From positions 30,726 to 94,725 of the forward strand of contig CAKSZJ010000011.1 of NCBI GenBank assembly GCA_934525595.1: a stretch of DNA of 64,000 nt, written 5' to 3'. Source of the stretch: an uncultured Chiayiivirga sp. (GTDB lineage: Bacteria > Pseudomonadota > Gammaproteobacteria > Xanthomonadales > Xanthomonadaceae). The notes beneath the pieces were generated by a model. The model did no database searches, had not been told where the DNA came from, and saw only the letters and a program-made list of their open reading frames with translations. The position numbers and the translations under genes are program-made. Each line of letters begins with the position of its first letter. The first letter of the stretch is position 1. Shown here one piece after another: positions 1 to 7,343 of the stretch.

Positions 1-539
1 CCGGCGACCATCACCTGGTTGACCGCCTTGGTGGCCTGGCCGGCGCCGGTGGGGCCCATCAGCGCCACGCGCGCGCCGTAGCAGTCCAGCGCCACGCGTA
101 CCTTCCCGAGGGTGGCCGCGTCGCCGCCGCACATGATCGAGAGCCGGCCGTTGCGAGCGCCTTCCACGCCGCCGGAGACCGGCGCATCGAGGAAACCGAT
201 ATCGCGCGCGGCGAGGATTTCAGCCGCTTCCAGCGCGGTGTCGCGCGCTACCGTGGAATGGTCCACCACGATCGCGCCGGGACGTAGCGCCGCGGCCAGC
301 GCACGCACGTTGGCCAGCACGTCGGCGTCGGCCGAGACGCACAGCAGCACCGCATCGCAGCCGGCGAAGCCCGCGGCGTCGGGACATGCCTGCACGCCCA
401 GCTCGGCGGCCAGCGCCTGCGCCTTGCCGTGGCTGCGATTGCCCACCGCGGCCAGCAGGTTCCTTCCCGCCAGGTGCCGCGCCATCGGTGCGCCCATCGC
501 GCCCAGTCCGATGAAGCCGCAAGTCAGGGGTGTGGTCAT
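1..539 (-). CDS. 3-hydroxyisobutyrate dehydrogenase-family NAD(P) oxidoreductase, C-terminal part missing
   Basis: Translation from the ATG at 539 begins MTTPLTCGFIGLGAMGAPMA, a Rossmann GxGxxG dinucleotide site with the MG that follows it in beta-hydroxyacid dehydrogenases. Further on come the family substrate loop DAPVSGGVEGA and the catalytic-lysine segment GAGQATKAVNQ. The family oxidises 3-hydroxyisobutyrate, tartronate semialdehyde or similar 3-hydroxyacids, and the substrate cannot be told here. The reading frame is open to the window edge, so about 180 of the usual 290 or so residues are visible. It lies 56 bp downstream of speA on the same strand; any functional link is unknown. Confidence 0.85.
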   Translation of the reverse strand, partial: MTTPLTCGFIGLGAMGAPMARHLAGRNLLAAVGNRSHGKAQALAAELGVQACPDAAGFAGCDAVLLCVSADADVLANVRALAAALRPGAIVVDHSTVARDTALEAAEILAARDIGFLDAPVSGGVEGARNGRLSIMCGGDAATLGKVRVALDCYGARVALMGPTGAGQATKAVNQVMVA

Positions 540-561
540 GTCGGGCATCTCCGTTTTGCGT

Positions 562-588
562 CCTCTCCCCCGCAGGCGGCGGGAAGAG
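562..588. repeat. GC-rich imperfect inverted repeat between speA and the downstream dehydrogenase gene
   Basis: An arm near CCTCTCCCCCGC faces GCGGGAAGAGG across a short loop, in the only gap between two co-directional genes. It could be a REP-like intergenic palindrome or a transcription attenuator. I saw no second copy in this window and there is no T-tract, so the role is open. Confidence 0.35.
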
Positions 589-595
589 GGAGTCA

Positions 596-2485
596 TCAAT
601 CCTGCGGCTCTTCGGCCAGGTAGGTGTAGCCGGTCAGGCCGGCCTCCAGCGCCGCACCCAGCCGTGCAGCCTCGTCACCCGTCAGCGCGGCCGCGTCGAT
701 CATCGCGGCGTAGCGCTGGCGCAGGGCGGCGAGGTCGTAGCCGACGTAGTCGAGCATCACGTCGGAGGTGTCGCCGCGCCGCGAGCGCTCCAGGCGGTAG
801 CCGTCGCCGCTCAGGCGCACGTTCACCGCGTCGGTGTCGCCGAACAGGTTGTGGATGTCGCCCAGCGTGTCCTGATACGCGCCGACCAGGAAAATGCCCA
901 GCCGGTAGCTTTCGTTCTCGCGCAGCGGATGCAGCGCCATCGAGGTGTCGAGGTCGCCGTCGTCCACGTAGGTGTCGATGCGCCCGTCGGAGTCGCAGGT
1001 GAGGTCCGCGATCACGCCGCGACGCGTGGGTTCCTCGCACAGGCGAGCGATCGGTGCGATCGGGAAGACCTGGTCGATCGCCCAGATGTCCGGCGCGGAT
1101 TCGAACACCGAGAAGTTGAGGAAGTACTTGTCCACCAGCCGCTCGGCCAGTTCGTCGAGCACCGCGCGATGGCTTTTCTCGTCGCAGGAAAGCCGTGACC
1201 GCACGCCGTGCGCGATGGCGTGGGAGAGGTCGTCCAGGCGCGCGCGCTGGCGCAGATCGAGCTGGCCCAGGGCGTAGAGGTCCTGGCCTTCGCTCTGGTA
1301 GTGGCGCGCCTCCTGATACAGCTCCAGCGCCGGGCGCTCGTCGAGTGCGGCATGGATGTCGCGCAGGTGGCGGATCGTGGCCGGCTCGTTGGCGTCGGGC
1401 GGCGGCACTGCGCCCTGCGGTGCGGCTTCCACCTCGGTCACGTTGGCGACCAGCACCGCGTGGTGCGCGGTGAGCGCACGGCCCGACTCGGTCAGGACGC
1501 GCGGCGCCGCCAGCCCGTGCGCGGCGCAGGCTTCGGCCAGTGGCTGCACGATGGTGGCGGCGTACTGGCTGAGGCCGTAGTTGATCGAACAGAAGCTGCG
1601 CGAGCGGGTGCCCTCGTAGTCCACGCCCAGACCACCGCCTACATCCATGAAGCGGATCGGGCAGCCCATGTGCGAGACCTCCACGAAGTAGCGCACTGCC
1701 TCGCGCACCCCGCGCGCGAGGTCGCGCACGTTGGAAATCTGCGAGCCCATGTGGAAGTGCAGCAGCTCCAGGCAGTCGAGCAGGCCGGCGTCGCGCAGGC
1801 GCTCGATCAGGTCGAGCAGCTGGCGCGGGGAAAGCCCGAACTTGGCTTTGTCGCCGCCGGAGTTCTGCCACTTGCCGGCACCCAGCGAAGCCAGCCGCAT
1901 CCGCACCCCGAGACGCGGCCGCACGCCGAGCGCGTGCGCTTCCTCGATCACCAGATCAAGCTCGGACGCCTTCTCGATCACGATGAAGGTCTCCAGCCCC
2001 AGGCGCTGGCCGATCAGGGCGAGGCGGATGTACTCGCGGTCCTTGTAGCCGTTGCAGATGATCGTGCCGCCCGGGCGCGACAGCGCCAGCACCGCCATCA
2101 GCTCGGGCTTCGAGCCCGCCTCCAGGCCGAAACCATCACCTGCGTGCGCCGCCAGTTCGCCGGCGACGCCGCGGTGCTGGTTGACCTTGATCGGATAGAC
2201 CGCGGTGTAGCCGCCGGCGTAGTCGAGCTCGTCCATCGCCTGGGCGAAGGCCGCCTGCAGGCGCGCCAGGCGGTCGCCGAGGATGTCGGAAAATCGCAGC
2301 AGCAGCGGCAGCTTCAGCCCGTCGGCGAGCGCGGCATCGACGGCATCGGGCAGGGTGATGCGTGGCCCGCCCGCGCCGCGCGGCTGCACCGTCACCTGCC
2401 CGCGGGCGTCGATGTCGAAATAGCCCTCGCCCCAGTGGGCGATGGAGTAGGTGCGACGGGCATCATCGAGGGTCCACGCGCTCAT
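596..2485 (-). CDS. speA: Biosynthetic arginine decarboxylase
   Basis: The product converts L-arginine to agmatine, the first step of the arginine route to putrescine and spermidine, using pyridoxal phosphate. I chose the ATG at 2485 (MSAWTLDDARRTYSIAHWG) because SpeA proteins begin just before this WT...Y segment. It has GGAGA about 11 bases upstream and yields 629 residues, the usual SpeA length of about 630-660. The ornithine/DAP/arginine decarboxylase barrel is recognisable: YPIKVNQHRGV carries the PLP lysine, and EAGSKPELMAVLAL, HFHMGSQISN and FMDVGGGLGVDYEG follow. An in-frame extension upstream to 2638 is open but does not look conserved. speD and speE are elsewhere in this window; no agmatinase gene was seen. 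Confidence 0.95.
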   Translation of the reverse strand: MSAWTLDDARRTYSIAHWGEGYFDIDARGQVTVQPRGAGGPRITLPDAVDAALADGLKLPLLLRFSDILGDRLARLQAAFAQAMDELDYAGGYTAVYPIKVNQHRGVAGELAAHAGDGFGLEAGSKPELMAVLALSRPGGTIICNGYKDREYIRLALIGQRLGLETFIVIEKASELDLVIEEAHALGVRPRLGVRMRLASLGAGKWQNSGGDKAKFGLSPRQLLDLIERLRDAGLLDCLELLHFHMGSQISNVRDLARGVREAVRYFVEVSHMGCPIRFMDVGGGLGVDYEGTRSRSFCSINYGLSQYAATIVQPLAEACAAHGLAAPRVLTESGRALTAHHAVLVANVTEVEAAPQGAVPPPDANEPATIRHLRDIHAALDERPALELYQEARHYQSEGQDLYALGQLDLRQRARLDDLSHAIAHGVRSRLSCDEKSHRAVLDELAERLVDKYFLNFSVFESAPDIWAIDQVFPIAPIARLCEEPTRRGVIADLTCDSDGRIDTYVDDGDLDTSMALHPLRENESYRLGIFLVGAYQDTLGDIHNLFGDTDAVNVRLSGDGYRLERSRRGDTSDVMLDYVGYDLAALRQRYAAMIDAAALTGDEAARLGAALEAGLTGYTYLAEEPQD

Positions 2486-2875
2486 CGTGCGGCAGGTCTC
2501 CGGGTGGGAATGCCGGCGGCTGCCGGACGGACTGCGCATGGTATCAGGCGGATTCCCGCCGGCCATTCTGATCAGCTTGGAGAAACTGGCGAAGTCGAAG
2601 CGCAGCCAAGGCGCTTCGACCCTGTTGGTGCGTGTCAAGGTAGTTGTCGCCTGTGATCATGCGGCTATCTTCGCCGCGATGCATTGGCGCTCGGGATTGA
2701 GGGCGACGCGCTGGACGGGTGTCCAGTTGCGAGAGAACTGGCCTTGCGGCCGCCGCCTTCACGGCACAATGGGCGTGGTGAAACCCGCTGACCGCCGGTG
2801 TACCCCTTCTTGCAGAGGGTGCATGAGGGGGTATAGAAAATATTAATCCAATTGAATCAATGGTGTAATTCGTCC
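2486..2875. other. Intergenic region between divergent speA and trpG
   Basis: This 390-base stretch must hold the leftward speA promoter and the rightward trpG promoter. The speA-proximal two thirds are GC-rich and I see no conserved motif there. The last 60 bases are AT-rich and hold the trpG promoter candidate. Short open frames on either strand have no strong ribosome binding site or family resemblance, so I call no gene. Confidence 0.6.
2810..2837 (+). promoter_or_regulatory. Candidate sigma-70 promoter for trpG
   Basis: TTGCAG (2810-2815) is followed after 16 bases by TATAGA (2832-2837), then by an AT-rich start region. This would give a leader of about 30 bases before the trpG ATG at 2876. 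The match and its position are good, but it is prediction only. Confidence 0.5.
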
Positions 2876-3454
2876 ATGGTCCTGATGATCGACAACTACG
2901 ACAGCTTCACCTTCAACCTGGTGCAGTACCTGCAGATGCTGGGTGCGCAGGTGCGGGTGGAGCGCAACGATGCGCTGACGGTGGACGGGATCCGCGCGCT
3001 GGCGCCCAGCCACATCGTGATTTCTCCGGGGCCGTGCACGCCCAATGAGGCGGGGGTTTCGCTGGAGATGATCGAGCGGCTGGGGCCGACCACGCCGATC
3101 CTGGGCGTGTGCCTCGGGCACCAGAGCATCGGGCAGGTGTACGGCGGCAAGGTGGTGCGCGCTGGCACGATCATGCACGGCAAGACCTCGCGCATCCGAC
3201 ATCGCGGCGCGGGCGTGTTCGCCGGCTTGCCGGATGGTTACGAGGCCACGCGCTACCACTCGCTGGTGGTGGACAAGGACTCCCTGCCCGAGGCGCTGGA
3301 GGTCACTGCGTGGACGGAGAATCCGGACGGCTCGATGGAGGAGATCATGGGCCTCCGGCACCGCGAGTACCCGGTGGAAGGCGTGCAGTTCCATCCCGAG
3401 TCGATCCTCACCGAGCACGGCCACGCGCTGCTGCAAAATTTCCTGAACCGCTGA
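2876..3454 (+). CDS. trpG: Anthranilate synthase / aminodeoxychorismate synthase glutamine amidotransferase subunit
   Basis: This class I glutamine amidotransferase releases ammonia from glutamine for anthranilate synthase and often also for p-aminobenzoate synthesis. The start [20 protein letters not shown] is the family N-terminus. The oxyanion segment [11 protein letters not shown], the nucleophile elbow [10 protein letters not shown] (Cys) and the VQFHPESI segment (His, Glu) are all present, and 192 residues is normal. I preferred the ATG at 2876 over 2852 because homologues begin at this point; no strong Shine-Dalgarno site precedes either. The partner trpE is not in the window, and trpD-trpC lie 13 kb away with other genes between. 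Confidence 0.93.
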   Translation: MVLMIDNYDSFTFNLVQYLQMLGAQVRVERNDALTVDGIRALAPSHIVISPGPCTPNEAGVSLEMIERLGPTTPILGVCLGHQSIGQVYGGKVVRAGTIMHGKTSRIRHRGAGVFAGLPDGYEATRYHSLVVDKDSLPEALEVTAWTENPDGSMEEIMGLRHREYPVEGVQFHPESILTEHGHALLQNFLNR

Positions 3455-3472
3455 TCGACGCGCGGGTGCCGT

Positions 3473-4111
3473 TCACCCGCGGCGGCGCACGCGCTCCAGC
3501 CAGCGCAGCAGCGGGGCCCAGTCCTGCTGGTGATCGCGCACGTTCTGCGAGTGGTAGTCGAACAGGCATTTGCCCAGCCCGATCATCAGGGCATAGGCCT
3601 GGGTGTCGCGCAGCTGCGCCACCAGTTCGCAGGGCCACTGCGAAAGCTGCGCCACGGCCTGCTGCGAGGCGTGGGTCCAGGGCCGCAGGCGGTTGGCCAC
3701 CAGCCCGACAGGCAGCGCGCCGCGCGCCGCGCGCGGATGCTCGGCGAGCGCGTTGAGGAAGCGTACCGTGGCTTCCATGTCCATCACGGTGGGAAGCACC
3801 GGTACCAGCACCGCATCGGCCACGTCGAGAAAGCCGGCGAGGTCGTTGGGCATGGCCCCGGCGGCGGCGTCTATCACGACGCGCGCGGTGCCCTGCGGCG
3901 TGCGCTTCGCCCAGTCGCGTCGCGTGCCATCCACGCCGGTTACGCCGCCCTCCGGTCCGCGTCGCCCGCACCAGTTGCGCGACGATGCCTGCGGGTCGGC
4001 GTCCACCAGGGCGGTGGCCTTGCCCTGGGTGGCGAAGGCGCCGGCGAGCGTGGTGGACAGGGTGGTCTTGCCGACGCCGCCCTTGGCGCTGGCCACGAGA
4101 ATGCGGAACAT
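3473..4111 (-). CDS. ParA-family ATPase
   Basis: The 212-residue protein starts MFRILVASAKGGVGKTTLST, a deviant Walker A motif with the signature lysine of ParA/MinD ATPases. ALVDADPQASS (Walker A prime) follows at about residues 36-46 and VVIDAAAGAMPNDL further on. It is shorter than chromosomal ParA, has no DNA-binding N-terminus, and no parB partner lies beside it. It may therefore be an orphan partition-like or positioning ATPase. It is convergent with trpG (18-base gap) and divergent from oleC (69-base gap). Its cargo is unknown. Confidence 0.85.
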   Translation of the reverse strand: MFRILVASAKGGVGKTTLSTTLAGAFATQGKATALVDADPQASSRNWCGRRGPEGGVTGVDGTRRDWAKRTPQGTARVVIDAAAGAMPNDLAGFLDVADAVLVPVLPTVMDMEATVRFLNALAEHPRAARGALPVGLVANRLRPWTHASQQAVAQLSQWPCELVAQLRDTQAYALMIGLGKCLFDYHSQNVRDHQQDWAPLLRWLERVRRRG

Positions 4112-4180
4112 GGGGCGCTCCGGTCAGGGTTCTTCGCCACTTTAGCGCGTGTCGCCTCGTGCCGCCGGTAGACTGGCACG

Positions 4181-5848
4181 ATGAATCGCTCCTGCAACAT
4201 CGCCGCCGCCCTGCCCGGCATGGCCGCGCGCCAGCCCGAGGCCGTCGCCATCCGCTGCCCTACCGGAACCGGGCCGGACGGGCGGGTGACCTACGGTATC
4301 GAGCTGCGCTGGCGCGAGCTGGAGGAGCGCAGCAGCGCCGTTGCCGCCGCGCTCGCCCGCGCGGGCATCGTGCGCGGCACCCGCGCGGCGCTGATGGTGC
4401 GGCCTTCGCCCGAACTGTTCCTGCTGATGTTTGCCATGTTCAAGGCCGGCGTGGTGCCGGTGCTGATCGACCCGGGCATCAGCAGGCGCGCGCTGAAGCA
4501 GTGCCTGGACGAAGCGGCGCCCGAAGCCTTCGTCGGCATTCCGCTGGCGCATGCAGCGCGCGTGCTGCTGGGATGGGCGCGCCGCAGCTGCCGCGTCACG
4601 GTCACGGTCGGACGGCGCTGGTTCTGGCGCGGGCACACGCTCGACGGGCTGCTGGCGCAGAGTGCTGGTGACCGGTTCACCCAGGCGGACACCGCGCCCG
4701 ACGAGATCGCGGCGATCCTGTTCACCTCCGGCTCCACGGGCATACCCAAGGGCGTGGTGTATCGCCACCGGCACTTCGTCGCGCAGGTCGAAATGCTCGG
4801 GCAGATGCTCGGCATCGAGCCCGGCACCGTGGACCTTCCGACCTTTCCGCCCTTCGCGCTGTTCAATCCCGCGCTTGGCGTCACCAGCGTCATTCCCGAC
4901 ATGGATCCGACTCGCCCGGCGCAGGCCGACCCGCGCCGGCTGATCGACGCGATCGGGCGCTTCGGCGTGACCCAGATGTTTGGCTCGCCGGCCCTGATCG
5001 ACACGCTTGGCCGCTACGGGGAAGCGCACGGCGCGACGCTCCCCACCCTGCGCCGGGTGATGTCCGCCGGTGCGCCGGTGCCGCCGGCGGTGGTGGCGCG
5101 CATGGCCGCGATGCTGCCGGACGATGCCTCCATCTGGACGCCGTATGGCGCCACCGAATGCCTGCCCGTGGCGCTGATCGAAGGCCGCGAGCTGCGCGCC
5201 ACGCGCGCCGCCACCGAAGCCGGTGCCGGCACTTGCGTCGGTCGCGCGGTGGCTCCCAATGAGGTGCGCATCATCCGCATCGTGGATGCGCCCATCGCGC
5301 AGTGGAGCGACGATCTCCAGATGGCGCCCGGCGACGTCGGGGAAATCGTCGTCGCCGGACCCACCGCCACCGACGAATACTTCAACCGCCCCGAGGCGAC
5401 GGCGCAGGCGAAAATTCGCGAGGCCTTGCCCGACGGCAGCTCCCGCATCCTGCACCGCATGGGCGATCTCGGCTGGATCGACGAGGACGGGCGGCTGTGG
5501 TTCTGCGGACGCAAGACCCAGCGCGTGGAGGCCGCCGATGGTCCGCTCTATACCGAACAGGTGGAGCCGGTATTCAACGCGCACCGCGAAGTGCGACGCA
5601 CCGCCCTGGTGGGCGTGGGCGAAAAAGGCGCGCAGACGCCGGTGCTGTGCGTGGAACTGGAGGCCGGCGTCGCCGCGGATCAGCGCGAGCGCATCGAGGC
5701 CGAGCTTCTGAACATCGGCCAGCGTTTCGCCCACACCGCGCGCGTGCAGCGCCTCCTGTTCCACCCGAAGTTTCCCGTGGACATCCGCCACAACGCCAAG
5801 ATCGGGCGCGAGGCGCTGGCGCGCTGGGCGAGCGCGAGACTGCGCTGA
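4181..5848 (+). CDS. oleC: OleC-type acyl-AMP synthetase fold enzyme (olefin beta-lactone synthetase)
   Basis: The 555-residue protein has the ANL-superfamily core. The P-loop ILFTSGSTGIPKGVVYRH is near residue 185, YGATECLPV is near 325 and RMGDLGWIDEDGRLWFCGRK is near 427. The C-terminal lysine lies in DIRHNAKIGREAL near 541. The last segment and the LYTEQVEPVFNAHREV region are what I recall for Xanthomonas OleC. That enzyme closes 2-alkyl-3-hydroxyalkanoates to beta-lactones in long-chain olefin synthesis. oleA and oleB are not in the window; oleD lies at 30.9 kb. If the OleC assignment is wrong it is another fatty acid adenylating enzyme. Confidence 0.82.
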   Translation: MNRSCNIAAALPGMAARQPEAVAIRCPTGTGPDGRVTYGIELRWRELEERSSAVAAALARAGIVRGTRAALMVRPSPELFLLMFAMFKAGVVPVLIDPGISRRALKQCLDEAAPEAFVGIPLAHAARVLLGWARRSCRVTVTVGRRWFWRGHTLDGLLAQSAGDRFTQADTAPDEIAAILFTSGSTGIPKGVVYRHRHFVAQVEMLGQMLGIEPGTVDLPTFPPFALFNPALGVTSVIPDMDPTRPAQADPRRLIDAIGRFGVTQMFGSPALIDTLGRYGEAHGATLPTLRRVMSAGAPVPPAVVARMAAMLPDDASIWTPYGATECLPVALIEGRELRATRAATEAGAGTCVGRAVAPNEVRIIRIVDAPIAQWSDDLQMAPGDVGEIVVAGPTATDEYFNRPEATAQAKIREALPDGSSRILHRMGDLGWIDEDGRLWFCGRKTQRVEAADGPLYTEQVEPVFNAHREVRRTALVGVGEKGAQTPVLCVELEAGVAADQRERIEAELLNIGQRFAHTARVQRLLFHPKFPVDIRHNAKIGREALARWASARLR

Positions 5849-5861
5849 CCGGCGCAGGCGC

Positions 5862-7343
5862 CTACTCGTCGCGCGTCACCCGCAGCACCTCATCGGCGCT
5901 GGTGACGCCGGCGACGACCTTGTTCCAGCCGTCCTCCAGCATCGCGGGCGTGCTCTTGCGGGCATGGCGCAGCAGCTCGGATTCGGAGGCGCCTTCGTGG
6001 ATCAGGCGGCGCATCGTTTCGTCGATGAGGATCAGTTCGTAGAGACCGGTGCGGCCTTTGTAGCCGGCATTGCGGCCCTGTGCTTCCGGACCGGGGCGAT
6101 GGAAGCGCAGGGTCGGATCGAAGGGTTTGCCGAAGGCGGCGCACTCGGCTTCGGAAGGCACGTAGCTTTCGCGCGTGGTCGGGTCCAGTACGCGGACCAG
6201 GCGCTGCGCCAGCACGCCGAGCAGCGATGAAGAAAGCAGGAACGGCTCGATGCCCATGTCGTGCAGGCGGGTGACCGCGCCGACGGCGCTGTTGGTGTGC
6301 AGCGTGGACAGCACCAGATGCCCGGTGAGGCTGGCCTGCACCGCGATTTCGGCAGTTTCCAGATCGCGGATTTCGCCCACCATCACCACGTCAGGATCCT
6401 GGCGCAGGATGGCGCGCAGGCCGCGCGCGAAGGTCATGTCCACGCGCGCATTCACTTGCGTCTGGCCGACGCCGTCGAGGTAGTACTCGATCGGGTCTTC
6501 GACGGTGAGGATGTTGCGGGTGGCGTCGTTCAAGCGTGTCAGCGCGGCGTACAGCGTGGTGGTCTTGCCCGAGCCGGTGGGGCCGGTGACCAGCAGGATG
6601 CCGTGCGGGCGATGGATGAGCTGATCGATGCGCTGTGTCGTGGTCGCATCCATGCCGAGCTGCGACAGATCAAGCCTTCCGGCCTGTTTGTCGAGCAGGC
6701 GCAGCACGACGCGTTCGCCGTGTCCGGCGGGAATGGTGGAAACACGCACGTCGACCGGGCGCCCGGCGATGCGCAGGCCGATGCGGCCGTCCTGCGGCAG
6801 GCGCTTTTCCGCGATGTCGAGCTTGGCCATGACCTTGATGCGGCTGACCACCGGCGCGGCCACGGCCTTTTTCGGCGCGAGCACTTCGCGCAGCACGCCG
6901 TCGACGCGGAAGCGCACCACCAGGCGGTTCTCGAAGGGTTCGATGTGGATGTCCGAGGCGTTCTCGCGCACCGCTTCGGTCAAGAGCGCGTTGATCAGCC
7001 GGATGATCGGCGCGTCGTCGTCGCTTTCGAGAAGGTCGGTGGGTTCGGGCAGGGCATCGGCGATCTGGTTGAGGTCGAGCGCGCCGTCCACGTCGGCGGC
7101 GGCGCTCAGGGCGTCGTCGGAGCCGCCCTCGTAAAGCGAGCGCAGGAGGCGTTCGTAGGCGTCGGTGTCGAGCCGTTCGAGCCGCAGCGGTCGGCGCGCG
7201 AGCCGGCGCAGTTCCGCCAGCACTTCGGGCCTGACGCCTGGGCGACAGGCCACGCGCGCGACGTCGGGCTCGAACGCGACGACGGTGGCACCGTGGCGTC
7301 GGGCGAAACCGAAGCCGGGCCGCACGGGCGCGATGTCAGTCAC
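5862..7343 (-). CDS. gspE: Type II secretion ATPase GspE, lacking the usual CxxC zinc motif
   Basis: The cytoplasmic hexameric ATPase powers pseudopilus assembly in type II secretion. The GTG at 7343 overlaps the gspD stop by 8 bases and gives 493 residues. An N-terminal T2SSE domain (about 1-100) is followed by the RecA-like core. This has the Walker A motif GPTGSGKTT (254-262), an Asp box around EDPIEYYLDG, the Walker B stretch ILRQDPDVVMVGEIRD (312-327) and the His box STLHTNSA. Where most GspE proteins carry two CxxC pairs before GYKGRTG, this one reads RVLDPTTRESY and GPEAQGRNAGYKG, so both pairs are absent. It is third in a gspC-D-E operon; gspF does not follow. Confidence 0.93.
   Translation of the reverse strand: MTDIAPVRPGFGFARRHGATVVAFEPDVARVACRPGVRPEVLAELRRLARRPLRLERLDTDAYERLLRSLYEGGSDDALSAAADVDGALDLNQIADALPEPTDLLESDDDAPIIRLINALLTEAVRENASDIHIEPFENRLVVRFRVDGVLREVLAPKKAVAAPVVSRIKVMAKLDIAEKRLPQDGRIGLRIAGRPVDVRVSTIPAGHGERVVLRLLDKQAGRLDLSQLGMDATTTQRIDQLIHRPHGILLVTGPTGSGKTTTLYAALTRLNDATRNILTVEDPIEYYLDGVGQTQVNARVDMTFARGLRAILRQDPDVVMVGEIRDLETAEIAVQASLTGHLVLSTLHTNSAVGAVTRLHDMGIEPFLLSSSLLGVLAQRLVRVLDPTTRESYVPSEAECAAFGKPFDPTLRFHRPGPEAQGRNAGYKGRTGLYELILIDETMRRLIHEGASESELLRHARKSTPAMLEDGWNKVVAGVTSADEVLRVTRDE

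Noticed and set aside
1208..2656. A 482-codon frame antisense to speA
   Set aside because: It lies fully opposite a well-supported speA gene and has the composition of complementary-strand reading.
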